Part shown: positions 8,267 through 15,734 of the stretch, piece after piece
How positions within the stretch are numbered: the stretch's first letter is position 1
How the letters are laid out: every line of letters begins with the position of its first letter
Assembly: GCA_018302335.1 (NCBI GenBank)
Contig: JAGVZT010000046.1
Span: forward strand, 1 to 60,743
Origin: Candidatus Woesearchaeota archaeon
GTDB lineage: Archaea; Nanobdellota; Nanobdellia; Woesearchaeales; JAGVZT01
Direction of reading: 5' to 3'
Length of the DNA stretch: 60,743 nt
Position numbers and translations under genes: made by a program
Notes under the pieces: model-generated
Told to the model about the DNA's origin: nothing
The model's database searches: none
What the model saw: the letters and a program-made list of their open reading frames with translations, nothing else

Positions 8267-9205
8267 TCAGCGGTAGAAGTTGCGCTCCCAGCGGTGCCGC
8301 GCAAGTTTCGAAAGCTCCTCCTTGCTCAGGGAACCCTTCGCCGCAGCGACATTCTCGCTCACGTGCGACGCGGTGCGCATCCCCGGAATCACCGTGCTGA
8401 CCGCAGGATGGGCGAGGCAGAACTGCAGCGACGCCTGCGCAAGGCTCCGCCCGGGCCTCTCCAGCCATCGCAGCGCCTCGACCTTTTTCACGACCTCCGG
8501 CATCCGCTCCGGGGTGAAGTAGTTCCTGCGCCAATCGGAGAAACGCGTCCTCTCGCTGAAGACCCCGGTGAGAGAGCCCTCGTCGAAAGGGCACCGCGCG
8601 AGGATGCCGACGCCGTGCTTCTTCGCAGCGGCGAGCAGCCGGTCGACGGGAGACTGGTCGAAGATGTTGTAGATGACCTGCAGGGCGTCAATCTTGCCGC
8701 TCTCGGCGAGGCGCACCGCGCTCTCCGGCTGATGGTCGTTCACGCTGATTCCGAAGTGGCGCACGATGCCCGCGTCGCGGAGTTCCGCAAAGGCGTCAGA
8801 CCAGCTGCCTTCCAGCCACTGCTCATGCCAGACATGGAGCTGCAGCAGGTCGATGGGTCGCTGGAGATTCTCATGGCTCTTCTTCGCGTAGGAGAGGATA
8901 TGCCTCTTGGGAAAGACTTTCTCCGGGTCGGGATTGCCTGCAGGCCATTGCCAGTCCATCGGGGGGACCTTGGTGGCGACGACCGCATCGTCCGGAAGCT
9001 CCTCCCCGAGGAGGCGCTCGCTGTGCCCGTCGCCGTAGACCCACGCGGTGTCGAAGAAGTTCACCCCGAGCTTCAAAGCGGCGCGGACCGCCTCGCGGCT
9101 CTTCTCGTCGTCGACAGGGCCCCACATCGCGCCACCGATGCCCCATGCGCCGAATCCGATGGAGGAGACTTTCAGGCCGGTCTTTCCCAGGGTGCGATGT
9201 TCCAT
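8267..9205 (-). CDS. Aldo/keto reductase
   Basis: A 312-residue AKR-family oxidoreductase. The catalytic tetrad can be traced: Asp and Tyr in FFDTAWVYGDG, Lys in VVATKVPP, His in LLQLHVWH. The C-terminal phosphate-binding segment STVIPGMRTASHV fits NADPH use. Substrate cannot be told. The track ORF starts at 9226, but that codon lies inside a TATA box (CTTATAAAAT, 9225-9234); the ATG at 9205 (MEHRTLGKTG) is 25 nt downstream and matches family N-termini, so it is preferred. Confidence 0.9.
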   Translation of the reverse strand: MEHRTLGKTGLKVSSIGFGAWGIGGAMWGPVDDEKSREAVRAALKLGVNFFDTAWVYGDGHSERLLGEELPDDAVVATKVPPMDWQWPAGNPDPEKVFPKRHILSYAKKSHENLQRPIDLLQLHVWHEQWLEGSWSDAFAELRDAGIVRHFGISVNDHQPESAVRLAESGKIDALQVIYNIFDQSPVDRLLAAAKKHGVGILARCPFDEGSLTGVFSERTRFSDWRRNYFTPERMPEVVKKVEALRWLERPGRSLAQASLQFCLAHPAVSTVIPGMRTASHVSENVAAAKGSLSKEELSKLARHRWERNFYR

Positions 9206-9224
9206 GCCGCGACGTACCGGACGC

Positions 9225-9256
9225 ATTTTATAAGCCTATCCGCAACGCTTTTAAGA
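9225..9256. promoter_or_regulatory. Overlapping divergent TATA boxes, AKR / unknown protein
   Basis: CTTATAAAAT (minus, 9225-9234) and GCTTTTAAGA (plus, 9247-9256) are only about 15 bp apart, each 25-26 nt from its start codon. Simultaneous initiation complexes may compete. Confidence 0.55.
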
Positions 9257-9277
9257 CCGCCTGGCATCACGCGGGAC

Positions 9278-9637
9278 ATGACCGACCTCGTCGCGTGCCT
9301 CTCCACCGGCAAGGGGACCTGGACGCACGTCTCGCGGCTCATGGCAGCAGCGGAGTGGAGCAAAGTGTTCCTGGTCTGCACGGCATTCGGGAAGGAGCGC
9401 TTCACCTCGGAGCGGCCGTTCGAATTCGTCGTGGTGAACGACGAGGAGCCGCTGCAGCTGATTGCCGAGAGCATCGCGAGCCAGCTCAAGGGCAAGTTCT
9501 CCGACCTCGAGGTCGCGGTGAATCTCATCTCGGGCAGCGGCAAGGAGCACATGGCGGTGCTCAGCGCGCTCCAGAAGGCCGGCGTCGGCTGGCGCCTGGT
9601 GCTGCTCGACGACGCGGGAAAGGTCCAGGAAGCCTGA
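9278..9637 (+). CDS. Conserved archaeal protein of unknown function
   Basis: A 119-residue cytosolic protein, MTDLVACLSTGKGTWTHVSR at the start and LISGSGKEHMAVLSALQKAG later. The glycine-rich STGKGT and SGSGKEHM segments suggest a small nucleotide or phosphate binding alpha/beta fold, but this is only a guess. I recall close relatives in other archaea without a function. Start at ATG 9278, 26 nt from its TATA box; the much longer track ORF in this frame is a shadow of the reductase gene. Followed by a palindromic repeat. Confidence 0.65.
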   Translation: MTDLVACLSTGKGTWTHVSRLMAAAEWSKVFLVCTAFGKERFTSERPFEFVVVNDEEPLQLIAESIASQLKGKFSDLEVAVNLISGSGKEHMAVLSALQKAGVGWRLVLLDDAGKVQEA

Positions 9638-9658
9638 CGACAGAATACACCAGGCATC

Positions 9659-9723
9659 CGGCCGGAATGCCGGGTTCCGGACTGCTTCACCGGAATGATT
9701 CGCATTCTCCGCATTGCGGCCGA
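9659..9723. repeat. GGCCG-capped intergenic palindrome, copy 3
   Basis: CGGCCGGAATGCCGGGTTCC at the left and GCATTCTCCGCATTGCGGCC at the right, reverse orientation relative to copy 2. Lies between tandem genes. Confidence 0.6.
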
Positions 9724-9780
9724 CTGCCGCTTATGGTAAATTCCGAAAGGAATATAAACTAAATCGAATTATTCTCAGGT

Positions 9781-10335
9781 GTGCTCTACGACCTTCCGGA
9801 CATCAAGCGACTGCGCACCCAGCACGGACTGACCCAGGCGGAGCTGGCGAAGCGCGCAGGGGTCTCCCAGAGTCTCATCGCCAAGGTCGAAGCAGGAAGA
9901 CTCGACCCGACGTTCACCCGCGCGAAGCAGATCTTCTCGGTGCTGGAGAGTCTCGACCAGGAGCGAGAGCAGCTCACGAAGGACGTCATGGTTGCGGAGC
10001 CGCTGAGCTGTCCCCCCGAGCAACCCCTCGGCCAGGCCATCCAGGTGATGAACGAGCGGGGCATCTCCCAGCTTCCGGTGGTCAGCCAGGGCCGCATCGT
10101 CGGGCTGCTCTCCGAAGGCGGCATCCTCGACGCACTCGCCTCAGGAAAACGCAATATCACCTCAGCCCTCGTGCAGGACGTCATGGCCGATGTCCCTCCC
10201 ACGGTCTCCGATACCACGCGGATGAGCGCCGTCGCGCCCCTGCTGCGGCACTTCCCCATCGTCCTCGTCACGAGCAAGGGAGCCCTCCGTGGGGTCATCA
10301 CCAAGGCGGACATGCTCCGGGCGATGTCGCGCTAG
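9781..10335 (+). CDS. XRE-type HTH regulator with two CBS domains
   Basis: A 184-residue protein. Residues 8-60 are an XRE helix-turn-helix (LTQAELAKRAGVSQSLIAKV); residues 66-184 form a CBS pair (two VMAE/VMADV-type starts with ISQLPVV and LRGVITKADML). CBS pairs usually sense adenosine nucleotides or S-adenosylmethionine, so this is probably a ligand-responsive transcription regulator. Start is GTG 9781, 26 nt after AATATAAACT. The 3' end overlaps the convergent NurA-like gene by four bases. This HTH-CBS fusion is a known archaeal architecture; its targets are unknown. Confidence 0.88.
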   Translation: MLYDLPDIKRLRTQHGLTQAELAKRAGVSQSLIAKVEAGRLDPTFTRAKQIFSVLESLDQEREQLTKDVMVAEPLSCPPEQPLGQAIQVMNERGISQLPVVSQGRIVGLLSEGGILDALASGKRNITSALVQDVMADVPPTVSDTTRMSAVAPLLRHFPIVLVTSKGALRGVITKADMLRAMSR

Positions 10336-11276
10336 TACTCCATCGAATCCAGGATGCCGTGCGCGTCCGTATCGAGTTCCTGCCAGAGGCTTCCCAGGCG
10401 GGAAGAGAGCAGGCTGCGGTGAAACTGCCGCTCCTCGTTGGAAATCCGTGCGAGCCGGTCCACTGCGATGAGCCCGTAGGGATAGCCCGGAAACGCGGCG
10501 TCTCTGCTGTGCCGTGCGAGGAGGCCCAGCGCTGGTCCCGAGGATTCGACGCGGAAGACGTGCCGGCTGCGAGGATGGAGTTTCACGGCGTGCACGCGTG
10601 CGCGATGCGCGTCGGTGCGTCCCTCGGCGAGCAGCGCACTCCATGTCCCCTGGGGCGCGCATCGGGAGACCGCCCGCAGCAGGTCCTCCCCTTCCTGGGT
10701 CAGCAGCGAGCAGCGCTTCGCAACCGCAAGCAGGGGTCCGCAGCGGTCGAGCAGCTCTCGCTCTCCGGGATATCTCGCCTCCAGGGTGCCGTCCAGCACC
10801 ATGGTGCCCGCGTGGGACATCTCCGCTGCGAGTTCCAGCTCGTAGATCCTGCGCACCGCTCCGGCGACCGCGCCTGGCTCCGGCCGCCTGCCCTGGACCA
10901 GGAATGCGCTGTCCTCGGGATTGAACGTGAAGGAGCCCTTGCCGAGCAGCTCCGCTTCGTACCGCAAAGCGCCCTGGCGGGAAGCGCGCACCACGAGGTA
11001 GTGCTCCTCCCTGCGCTGCTCCTCTCGCACAATCTCCTTCCCGAAGCGGTAGCGCAGGCAGCATCTGCGCAGCAGCTGGACGCTCACGTGCGGCGCGCTG
11101 AGCAGCTCCGCGCTCCCGCCATCGATGTAGCAGAGCATGCCCTCTCCCTCGGCCGGAAGAGGACGGAACCCCGGGAGATGCAGGTCGTACAGCGCGGCCG
11201 GGAGGTCCGCGAGGACCTCTCCTGAGGAGGGAATCGTGCCAGACAGCGCCTGGCGCAGGGCCTCGGTGACCTCCAT
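10332..11276 (-). CDS. NurA-like 5'-3' nuclease domain protein
   Basis: A 314-residue protein with features of the NurA family: an early CYIDGGSAEL (acid plus DGGS), a central MVLDGTLEARY, a VHAVKLHPRSRH segment, and a C-terminal FPGYPYGLIAVDRLARISN, which matches NurA's closing acidic motif. NurA works with HerA, Mre11 and Rad50 in end resection; a Rad50 gene lies at 55591 but HerA is not in the window. Start ATG 11276; the nearest TATA-like sequence is about 45 nt away and shared with the divergent gene, leaving a short leader. Assignment rests on motif pattern only. Confidence 0.6.
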   Translation of the reverse strand: MEVTEALRQALSGTIPSSGEVLADLPAALYDLHLPGFRPLPAEGEGMLCYIDGGSAELLSAPHVSVQLLRRCCLRYRFGKEIVREEQRREEHYLVVRASRQGALRYEAELLGKGSFTFNPEDSAFLVQGRRPEPGAVAGAVRRIYELELAAEMSHAGTMVLDGTLEARYPGERELLDRCGPLLAVAKRCSLLTQEGEDLLRAVSRCAPQGTWSALLAEGRTDAHRARVHAVKLHPRSRHVFRVESSGPALGLLARHSRDAAFPGYPYGLIAVDRLARISNEERQFHRSLLSSRLGSLWQELDTDAHGILDSMEY

Positions 11277-11347
11277 GCCTGCGAAGAGGCCGGTCGGCTT
11301 TTGTCCGATGCGAAAGCTTTAAATATCAAGAAATTGCATGAGGTTTC

Positions 11348-11623
11348 ATGAGACTACTCAGGGGCCGGAAAGGCGATCTTACGCTCAACACAATCGTCGT
11401 CGCAGCGCTCGTCATCATCGTCCTCGTGGTGATGGTGATGATTTTCACGGGCAGAATCACCTTCTTTAACAAGGGGCTGGGCGATACGGAGAAGAGTTGT
11501 GCAGGAAGGGGTGGCAAGCTCTGCAATAACTGCGCGGGCTCCGAGATCCGGGACGAGAATAATCAGATTATATTCCAGAACGGCAAGTACTGCTGCCAGA
11601 TTATCTATTCCGGAGCCTGCTAA
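11348..11623 (+). CDS. Small pilin-like membrane protein with cysteines
   Basis: A 91-residue protein: MRLLRGRKGDLTLNT followed by a 20-residue hydrophobic helix, then an exported tail with six cysteines (CAGRGGKLCNNC, KYCCQ, final GAC). The RKGDLTLNTIVVAA segment resembles a class III (prepilin-type) signal, so it may be a minor pilin or simply a single-pass anchor. Start ATG 11348 lies 27 nt after CTTTAAATA. No function known. Confidence 0.6.
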   Translation: MRLLRGRKGDLTLNTIVVAALVIIVLVVMVMIFTGRITFFNKGLGDTEKSCAGRGGKLCNNCAGSEIRDENNQIIFQNGKYCCQIIYSGAC

Positions 11624-11654
11624 AGCTTAAGAGCGGAAGCGCGCTCCCGGATTC

Positions 11655-12096
11655 ATGAAGCGTCCGCACAAGGCGAAGCCTCGCAGGCAGCAGGACCTCG
11701 CGAGGGAGCGCATCGCCATCCTCCTCGGCCAGGCTGCTGCGCGCTTTTCCGAAGGACCTCGCGAGGGAGCGCATCGCCATCCTCCTCGGCCAGGCTGCTG
11801 CGCGCTTTTCCGAGGAGCCGGAGCTGTCCAATCGCTACGTGCGACTCGCGCGGCGCATCGCCATGCGCGCGAAGGTCCATCTCCTGCCTGCAGAAAAACG
11901 TCGCATCTGCGCGGGCTGCCAGCGCTTCCTGGTGCCGGGAGCGAACTGCCGCACGCGTCTCTCGGGCGCCAAGGTCACGCTCACCTGTCTTGCATGCGGA
12001 AAGGTCTCGCGCTTCCCCTACCTCAGAGAGCAGCGGACGCGGCGGACCGCTTCCGCAGCTCCTCCGCAAGGAACACGGTCAGCGACACCGCAATGA
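11655..12096 (+). pseudogene. rnp4: RNase P protein subunit Rpp21/Rnp4, frame broken by 61-bp duplication
   Basis: The second half (from about 11814) encodes SNRYVRLARRIAMRAKVHL, CAGCQRFLVPGANCRTRL and LTCLACGKVSRFPY, the helix and zinc-ribbon cysteines of archaeal RNase P component 4. The first half, from ATG 11655, gives MKRPHKAKPRRQQDLARERI in a different frame. Between them a perfect 61-bp tandem duplication shifts the frame by one base. Removing one copy restores a single 126-residue Rpp21-type protein. The subunit is normally needed for tRNA 5' processing, so either the duplication is an assembly or sequencing artefact or the gene is genuinely damaged. The 3' end overlaps the convergent ATPase gene by about 74 bp. 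Confidence 0.8.
11692..11813. repeat. Perfect 61-bp tandem duplication inside rnp4
   Basis: 11692-11752 and 11753-11813 are identical (start AGGACCTCGCGAGGGAGCGC, end CTTTTCCGA). 61 is not a multiple of three, so the duplication causes the frameshift in rnp4. Confidence 0.95.
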
Positions 12097-14734
12097 TGAC
12101 AAGCCACTCCGCCCAGGAAAGGGGCACGGTGTGGAGGACCCGCTCGGCGAATGCGACCTGCACCACGAGCACCTGCAGCACGACGCTGAGAGCGAGAGCG
12201 CCGAGAAGGCTGGGGTTCGAGAGCAGCTGTGAGAGCCCGCTCCTCCTATAGGAGCGGCAGTTGAAGGCGTTGACCACCTGGTACATTACCAGGATGGTGA
12301 ACGCGAGGGTCGTCGCCCGGGCGAAGCCTGGCAGCTGCTCCGCCTCCGCATGTCCCATCCCCAGGGTGAACCCCGACCGGCTCAGCGAGTAGAAGAAGAC
12401 GCCCAGGACTCCGACGCCGATGATGAGGCCCGTGGCGAGCCAGACACGGACGTCGGCCCCATTGATGATGCGGGACTTCTTGCTCTTGGGAGGCCGCTCC
12501 ATGATGTCCGGCTCCGCAGGTTCTACGCCAAGAGCGAGCGCGGGGAACATGTCCGTCACCAGGTTGACCCAGAGGATTTGCACCGCGCTCACCGGCGCTA
12601 CGCCAAGAAGGATGCCTCCAACGATGGCGACGACCTCGCCGACATTGCAGGAGATGATGTACCGCACGAATTTCCGGATGTTCTCGTAGATGGTCCTGCC
12701 CTCGCGCACGGCATTCACGATGGACGCGAAGCTGTCGTCCGTGAGGACCATGTCGCTCGCCTCCCGGGAGACGTCGGTGCCCGTGATGCCCATCGCGACC
12801 CCGATGTTCGCCTCCTTGAGCGCAGGTGCGTCGTTCACCCCGTCGCCCGTGACCGCCACGACCTCGCCTTCGGCCTTGAGTACCGACACGACGCGGAGCT
12901 TGTGCTTCGGAAGGGTCCGGGCGAAGATGACATTGCCGGTCAGCAGGCGCCCGAGTTCGTTGTCCGTCAGCTCGTCCAGATGGGAGCCTTCGACCACCGG
13001 TGTCGCGTCGTCCGCGATGCCGAGCTGCTTCGCGATGGCCCGCGCGGTGATGCCGTGGTCGCCGGTGATGATGAAGATGCGGATGCCCGCGCGCTTGCAT
13101 TGCGCAACCGCCTCCTTCACCCCGTCGCGGGGAGGGTCCATCATCCCCACGAGCCCCACGAACACCAGGTCCTTCTCGAGCTGCTCCGCGCTGGGCTGCT
13201 CCTTGAGGTCGGTCCTCCCGGGCAGCTCGCGGTAGGCGCAGGCGAGGACGCGCAAAGCGCCTTCGGCCATCTCCTGGTTGGCGTGCCGGAGCCGGTCCAG
13301 GTCTTTCGGGGAAAGGGTACGTACGCGGCCGAGCTCCCGGACGGAGACGCTGCGCGCGAGCACCGCATCGGGCGCGCCTTTCAGGTAGAGCAGACGCCTG
13401 CCTCCCACCTCGTGGATGGTGGACATGAGCTTCCTCTCGGAGTCGAACGGCAGCTCCGCGAGCCTCGGATACTCCTTTTCCAGCGCCTCCCGCGAGAGGC
13501 CTGCCTTGCGGCCGAGCACGATGAGCGCTCCCTCGGTTGGGTCGCCGATGATTCCCCATCCTTTCTCCCCCTGCCGGAGCTGGGCGTTGTTGCAGAGGGT
13601 GGCGATGCGGACCATCAGCCCGAGCTCCTCTGCGTCGCCGTCGATCTTCCCCTCTGGGCTGTACCCTACGCCGGTGACGCGCAGGCCCTTTCCGTCGACG
13701 TAGAGCTGCTGGCAGGTCATCTCGTTCCTCGTGAGCGTGCCGGTCTTGTCGCTGCAAATGACGGTCGTGCTGCCGAGGGTCTCCACCGAGGTGAGCTTCC
13801 TGATGACGGTGTTGACCTTCACCATCTTGCGCACCCCGCGCGCGAGGGTGATGGTCATGATGGCGGGCAGGCCTTCCGGCACCGCGGCGACCGCCACTGC
13901 GACGGCGAAGATGACGCTCTGGAGGAACGGCTCCCTGCGCAGCGCGTTCAGGAGGAGGATGAGGACGCAGACGCCGAGAACCACCTTGCCGATGAACTTC
14001 GCCACCTCATCGAGCTCCCGCTGCAGGGGGGAAGCCTCCTCGTGCACGCTCTGGGTGAGGGAGGCGATGTTGCCGAACTGGCTGGACATCCCGGTCTCGG
14101 TGACCACCATGCGGCCGCGGCCATGGGACACCACCGTGCCCATGAAGCACATGTTGATGCGGTCCGCGACGTTGACCTGCACCTGGCTGAGCGCCTCGGT
14201 GCGCTTCCCCACGGGAAGCGACTCACCCGTGAGCGCAGCCTCGGCAGCCTTGAGGCTTGCGACCTCCAGCAGCCTGCCGTCCGCCGGGACGATGTCCCCC
14301 TCCTCCAGCAGCACGACGTCACCGGGCACGAGCTCCCGGGCGTGAATCTCGCGGAGCTCGTTGGAGCGCATCACGCGCGCCTTCTGGGAGAGCATCCCCT
14401 TCAGGGCCTCGACGTCCTTGGACGCCTTGAATTCCTGGTAGAATCCGACCGCGGCGTTCACGAGCACGATGGCGAAGATGAACAGCGCCTCGTAGACCTC
14501 CTCCATGGACTCGTGGAAGATGAGGGAGATGATGCCGGCGAAGATGAGAATCAGGACCATGAGGTCCTTGAACTGGGCGAGCAGCATCTGCAACGGAGTC
14601 TCGCCGACGGCGACGACCAGCTCATTCGGCCCGTACTGCTCCAGGCGCTGGGCCGCCTCCCCCTCGCTCAGCCCGGAGCGGGAAGAGCCGAGTCCCTTCA
14701 GGACTTCTTCCGGGGAAGTGTCGTAGTATGCCAT
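12023..14734 (-). CDS. P2A-type calcium-transporting P-type ATPase
   Basis: A 903-residue SERCA/PMR1-like pump. It has the cation N-terminal domain (GLSEGEAAQRLEQYGPNEL), actuator LTGESLPV, PEGLPA in helix 4, phosphorylation motif CSDKTGTLT, hinge VTGDGVNDAPALKEANIG, and C-terminal ion ligands NVGEVVAI and WVNLVTDMFPALALG. These helix 4, 5 and 6 residues match the calcium-site set, so export of Ca2+ (or Mn2+) is the likely job. It is the intact counterpart to the P1B pump, whose phosphorylation motif is altered. Divergent from the SpoIIM-like gene. Confidence 0.92.
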   Translation of the reverse strand: MAYYDTSPEEVLKGLGSSRSGLSEGEAAQRLEQYGPNELVVAVGETPLQMLLAQFKDLMVLILIFAGIISLIFHESMEEVYEALFIFAIVLVNAAVGFYQEFKASKDVEALKGMLSQKARVMRSNELREIHARELVPGDVVLLEEGDIVPADGRLLEVASLKAAEAALTGESLPVGKRTEALSQVQVNVADRINMCFMGTVVSHGRGRMVVTETGMSSQFGNIASLTQSVHEEASPLQRELDEVAKFIGKVVLGVCVLILLLNALRREPFLQSVIFAVAVAVAAVPEGLPAIMTITLARGVRKMVKVNTVIRKLTSVETLGSTTVICSDKTGTLTRNEMTCQQLYVDGKGLRVTGVGYSPEGKIDGDAEELGLMVRIATLCNNAQLRQGEKGWGIIGDPTEGALIVLGRKAGLSREALEKEYPRLAELPFDSERKLMSTIHEVGGRRLLYLKGAPDAVLARSVSVRELGRVRTLSPKDLDRLRHANQEMAEGALRVLACAYRELPGRTDLKEQPSAEQLEKDLVFVGLVGMMDPPRDGVKEAVAQCKRAGIRIFIITGDHGITARAIAKQLGIADDATPVVEGSHLDELTDNELGRLLTGNVIFARTLPKHKLRVVSVLKAEGEVVAVTGDGVNDAPALKEANIGVAMGITGTDVSREASDMVLTDDSFASIVNAVREGRTIYENIRKFVRYIISCNVGEVVAIVGGILLGVAPVSAVQILWVNLVTDMFPALALGVEPAEPDIMERPPKSKKSRIINGADVRVWLATGLIIGVGVLGVFFYSLSRSGFTLGMGHAEAEQLPGFARATTLAFTILVMYQVVNAFNCRSYRRSGLSQLLSNPSLLGALALSVVLQVLVVQVAFAERVLHTVPLSWAEWLVIIAVSLTVFLAEELRKRSAASAAL

Positions 14735-14742
14735 CGGCCACC

Positions 14743-14791
14743 AGGCTTATATAGGAGAATACCCGGGTCAGGAGTCAGCGCTCTTATAAAG
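14743..14791. promoter_or_regulatory. Divergent TATA boxes unusually close to start codons
   Basis: TATATAAG for the ATPase (minus, around 14750) is 16 nt from its ATG and CTTATAAAG for the SpoIIM-like gene (14783-14791) is 13 nt from its ATG. Everywhere else in the window the spacing is 25-28. Confidence 0.45.
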
Positions 14792-14799
14792 GTTTCCCC

Positions 14800-15648
14800 A
14801 TGGTCCTCGAACTGATTGCGGACCCGGCGGCCGCCGCGCGTCATCCGGGGAGGACGGTGCTGCTCGGCTTCCTCTATTCGTGCGTCGCCATCGTGCTCTC
14901 GCTCTGGATATTCCGGCAGAGCGCGAGCCTGGTCGCGGTGTTCCTCACCGTCATCGCAGCTTTCCCCGTCTTCTACGACACCATCCGGAGGCTGGAGCGC
15001 AAGGAGGAGCAGCACGGCTCCGGACGGCTGCTCTGGAGGGAGCACTCAGCGGCGGTGCAGGGTCTCTTCTACCTGTTCCTCGGCGTCATGGTCGCGTTCG
15101 CGGTGTGGTACACCCTGGTGCCGTCTGCGCACCTGGAGACGCTCTTCAGCTCCCAGACCCAGGCCATCAGCGGCGTCCAGGGATTTGCAACCGCGCCTTT
15201 TGCGGGCGACCGCATGGGATTCTTCGCCGAGGTGCTCCTCAACAACCTGAGCATCCTGCTCTTCTGCGTGCTGTTCTCCTTCCTCTACGGCGCCGGGGCC
15301 GTGTTCATCCTGATATGGAACGCCTCCGTCATCGGCGTCGCGGTGGGGAATTTCATCCGCATGGGGGTCGCGCAGGCCGCGCAGATGCTCGGCGCCGGCG
15401 GGGCGTACTTCCACGTCGTCTCGCTGGGCATCCTGCGGTACGCCCTTCACGGAATCCCTGAGGTGATTGCCTACCTCATCGCTTCCCTCGCCGGGGGCAT
15501 CATCTCGATGGGGCTCTACCGCAGCCGCGGGAATCTCCATGCGACCAAGGAGCTGCTCTCCGACGCCCTGGAGCTCACGGGCGCTGCAATCATCCTGCTC
15601 GTCATCTCCGCCTGGATCGAGGCCTTCGTGAGCACGGCGGTGTTCTAG
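14800..15648 (+). CDS. SpoIIM/DUF95-family integral membrane protein
   Basis: A 282-residue protein with six to seven hydrophobic segments. The family core is visible in the second half: LLNNLSILLFCVLFSFLYGA, then WNASVIGVAVG, then HGIPEVIAYLIASLAGG. In Bacillus SpoIIM belongs to the DMP peptidoglycan-degrading complex; in archaea the family is widespread and its role unknown, possibly membrane remodelling or transport. Start MVLE is shared by relatives I recall, which supports ATG 14800 despite the close TATA box. Convergent with the AMP phosphorylase operon, separated by a palindrome copy. Confidence 0.8.
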   Translation: MVLELIADPAAAARHPGRTVLLGFLYSCVAIVLSLWIFRQSASLVAVFLTVIAAFPVFYDTIRRLERKEEQHGSGRLLWREHSAAVQGLFYLFLGVMVAFAVWYTLVPSAHLETLFSSQTQAISGVQGFATAPFAGDRMGFFAEVLLNNLSILLFCVLFSFLYGAGAVFILIWNASVIGVAVGNFIRMGVAQAAQMLGAGGAYFHVVSLGILRYALHGIPEVIAYLIASLAGGIISMGLYRSRGNLHATKELLSDALELTGAAIILLVISAWIEAFVSTAVF

Positions 15649-15668
15649 CCGTCAAGAGCGGCATCTCC

Positions 15669-15724
15669 TCGGCCGCGCTGCTGATGATTCCCGGCATGAC
15701 AGGCATTCTTAGCATCGCGGCCGA
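15669..15724. repeat. GGCCG-capped intergenic palindrome, copy 4
   Basis: TCGGCCGCGCTGCTGATGAT to AGCATCGCGGCCGA; shorter variant, ends strongly inverted. Sits between convergent genes. Confidence 0.6.
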
Positions 15725-15734
15725 AATCCAGCAT

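Noticed and set aside
11839-12096. Short RNase P gene starting at ATG 11839
   Set aside because: It lacks the N-terminal helix of the family, which is present just upstream and restored when one 61-bp copy is removed.
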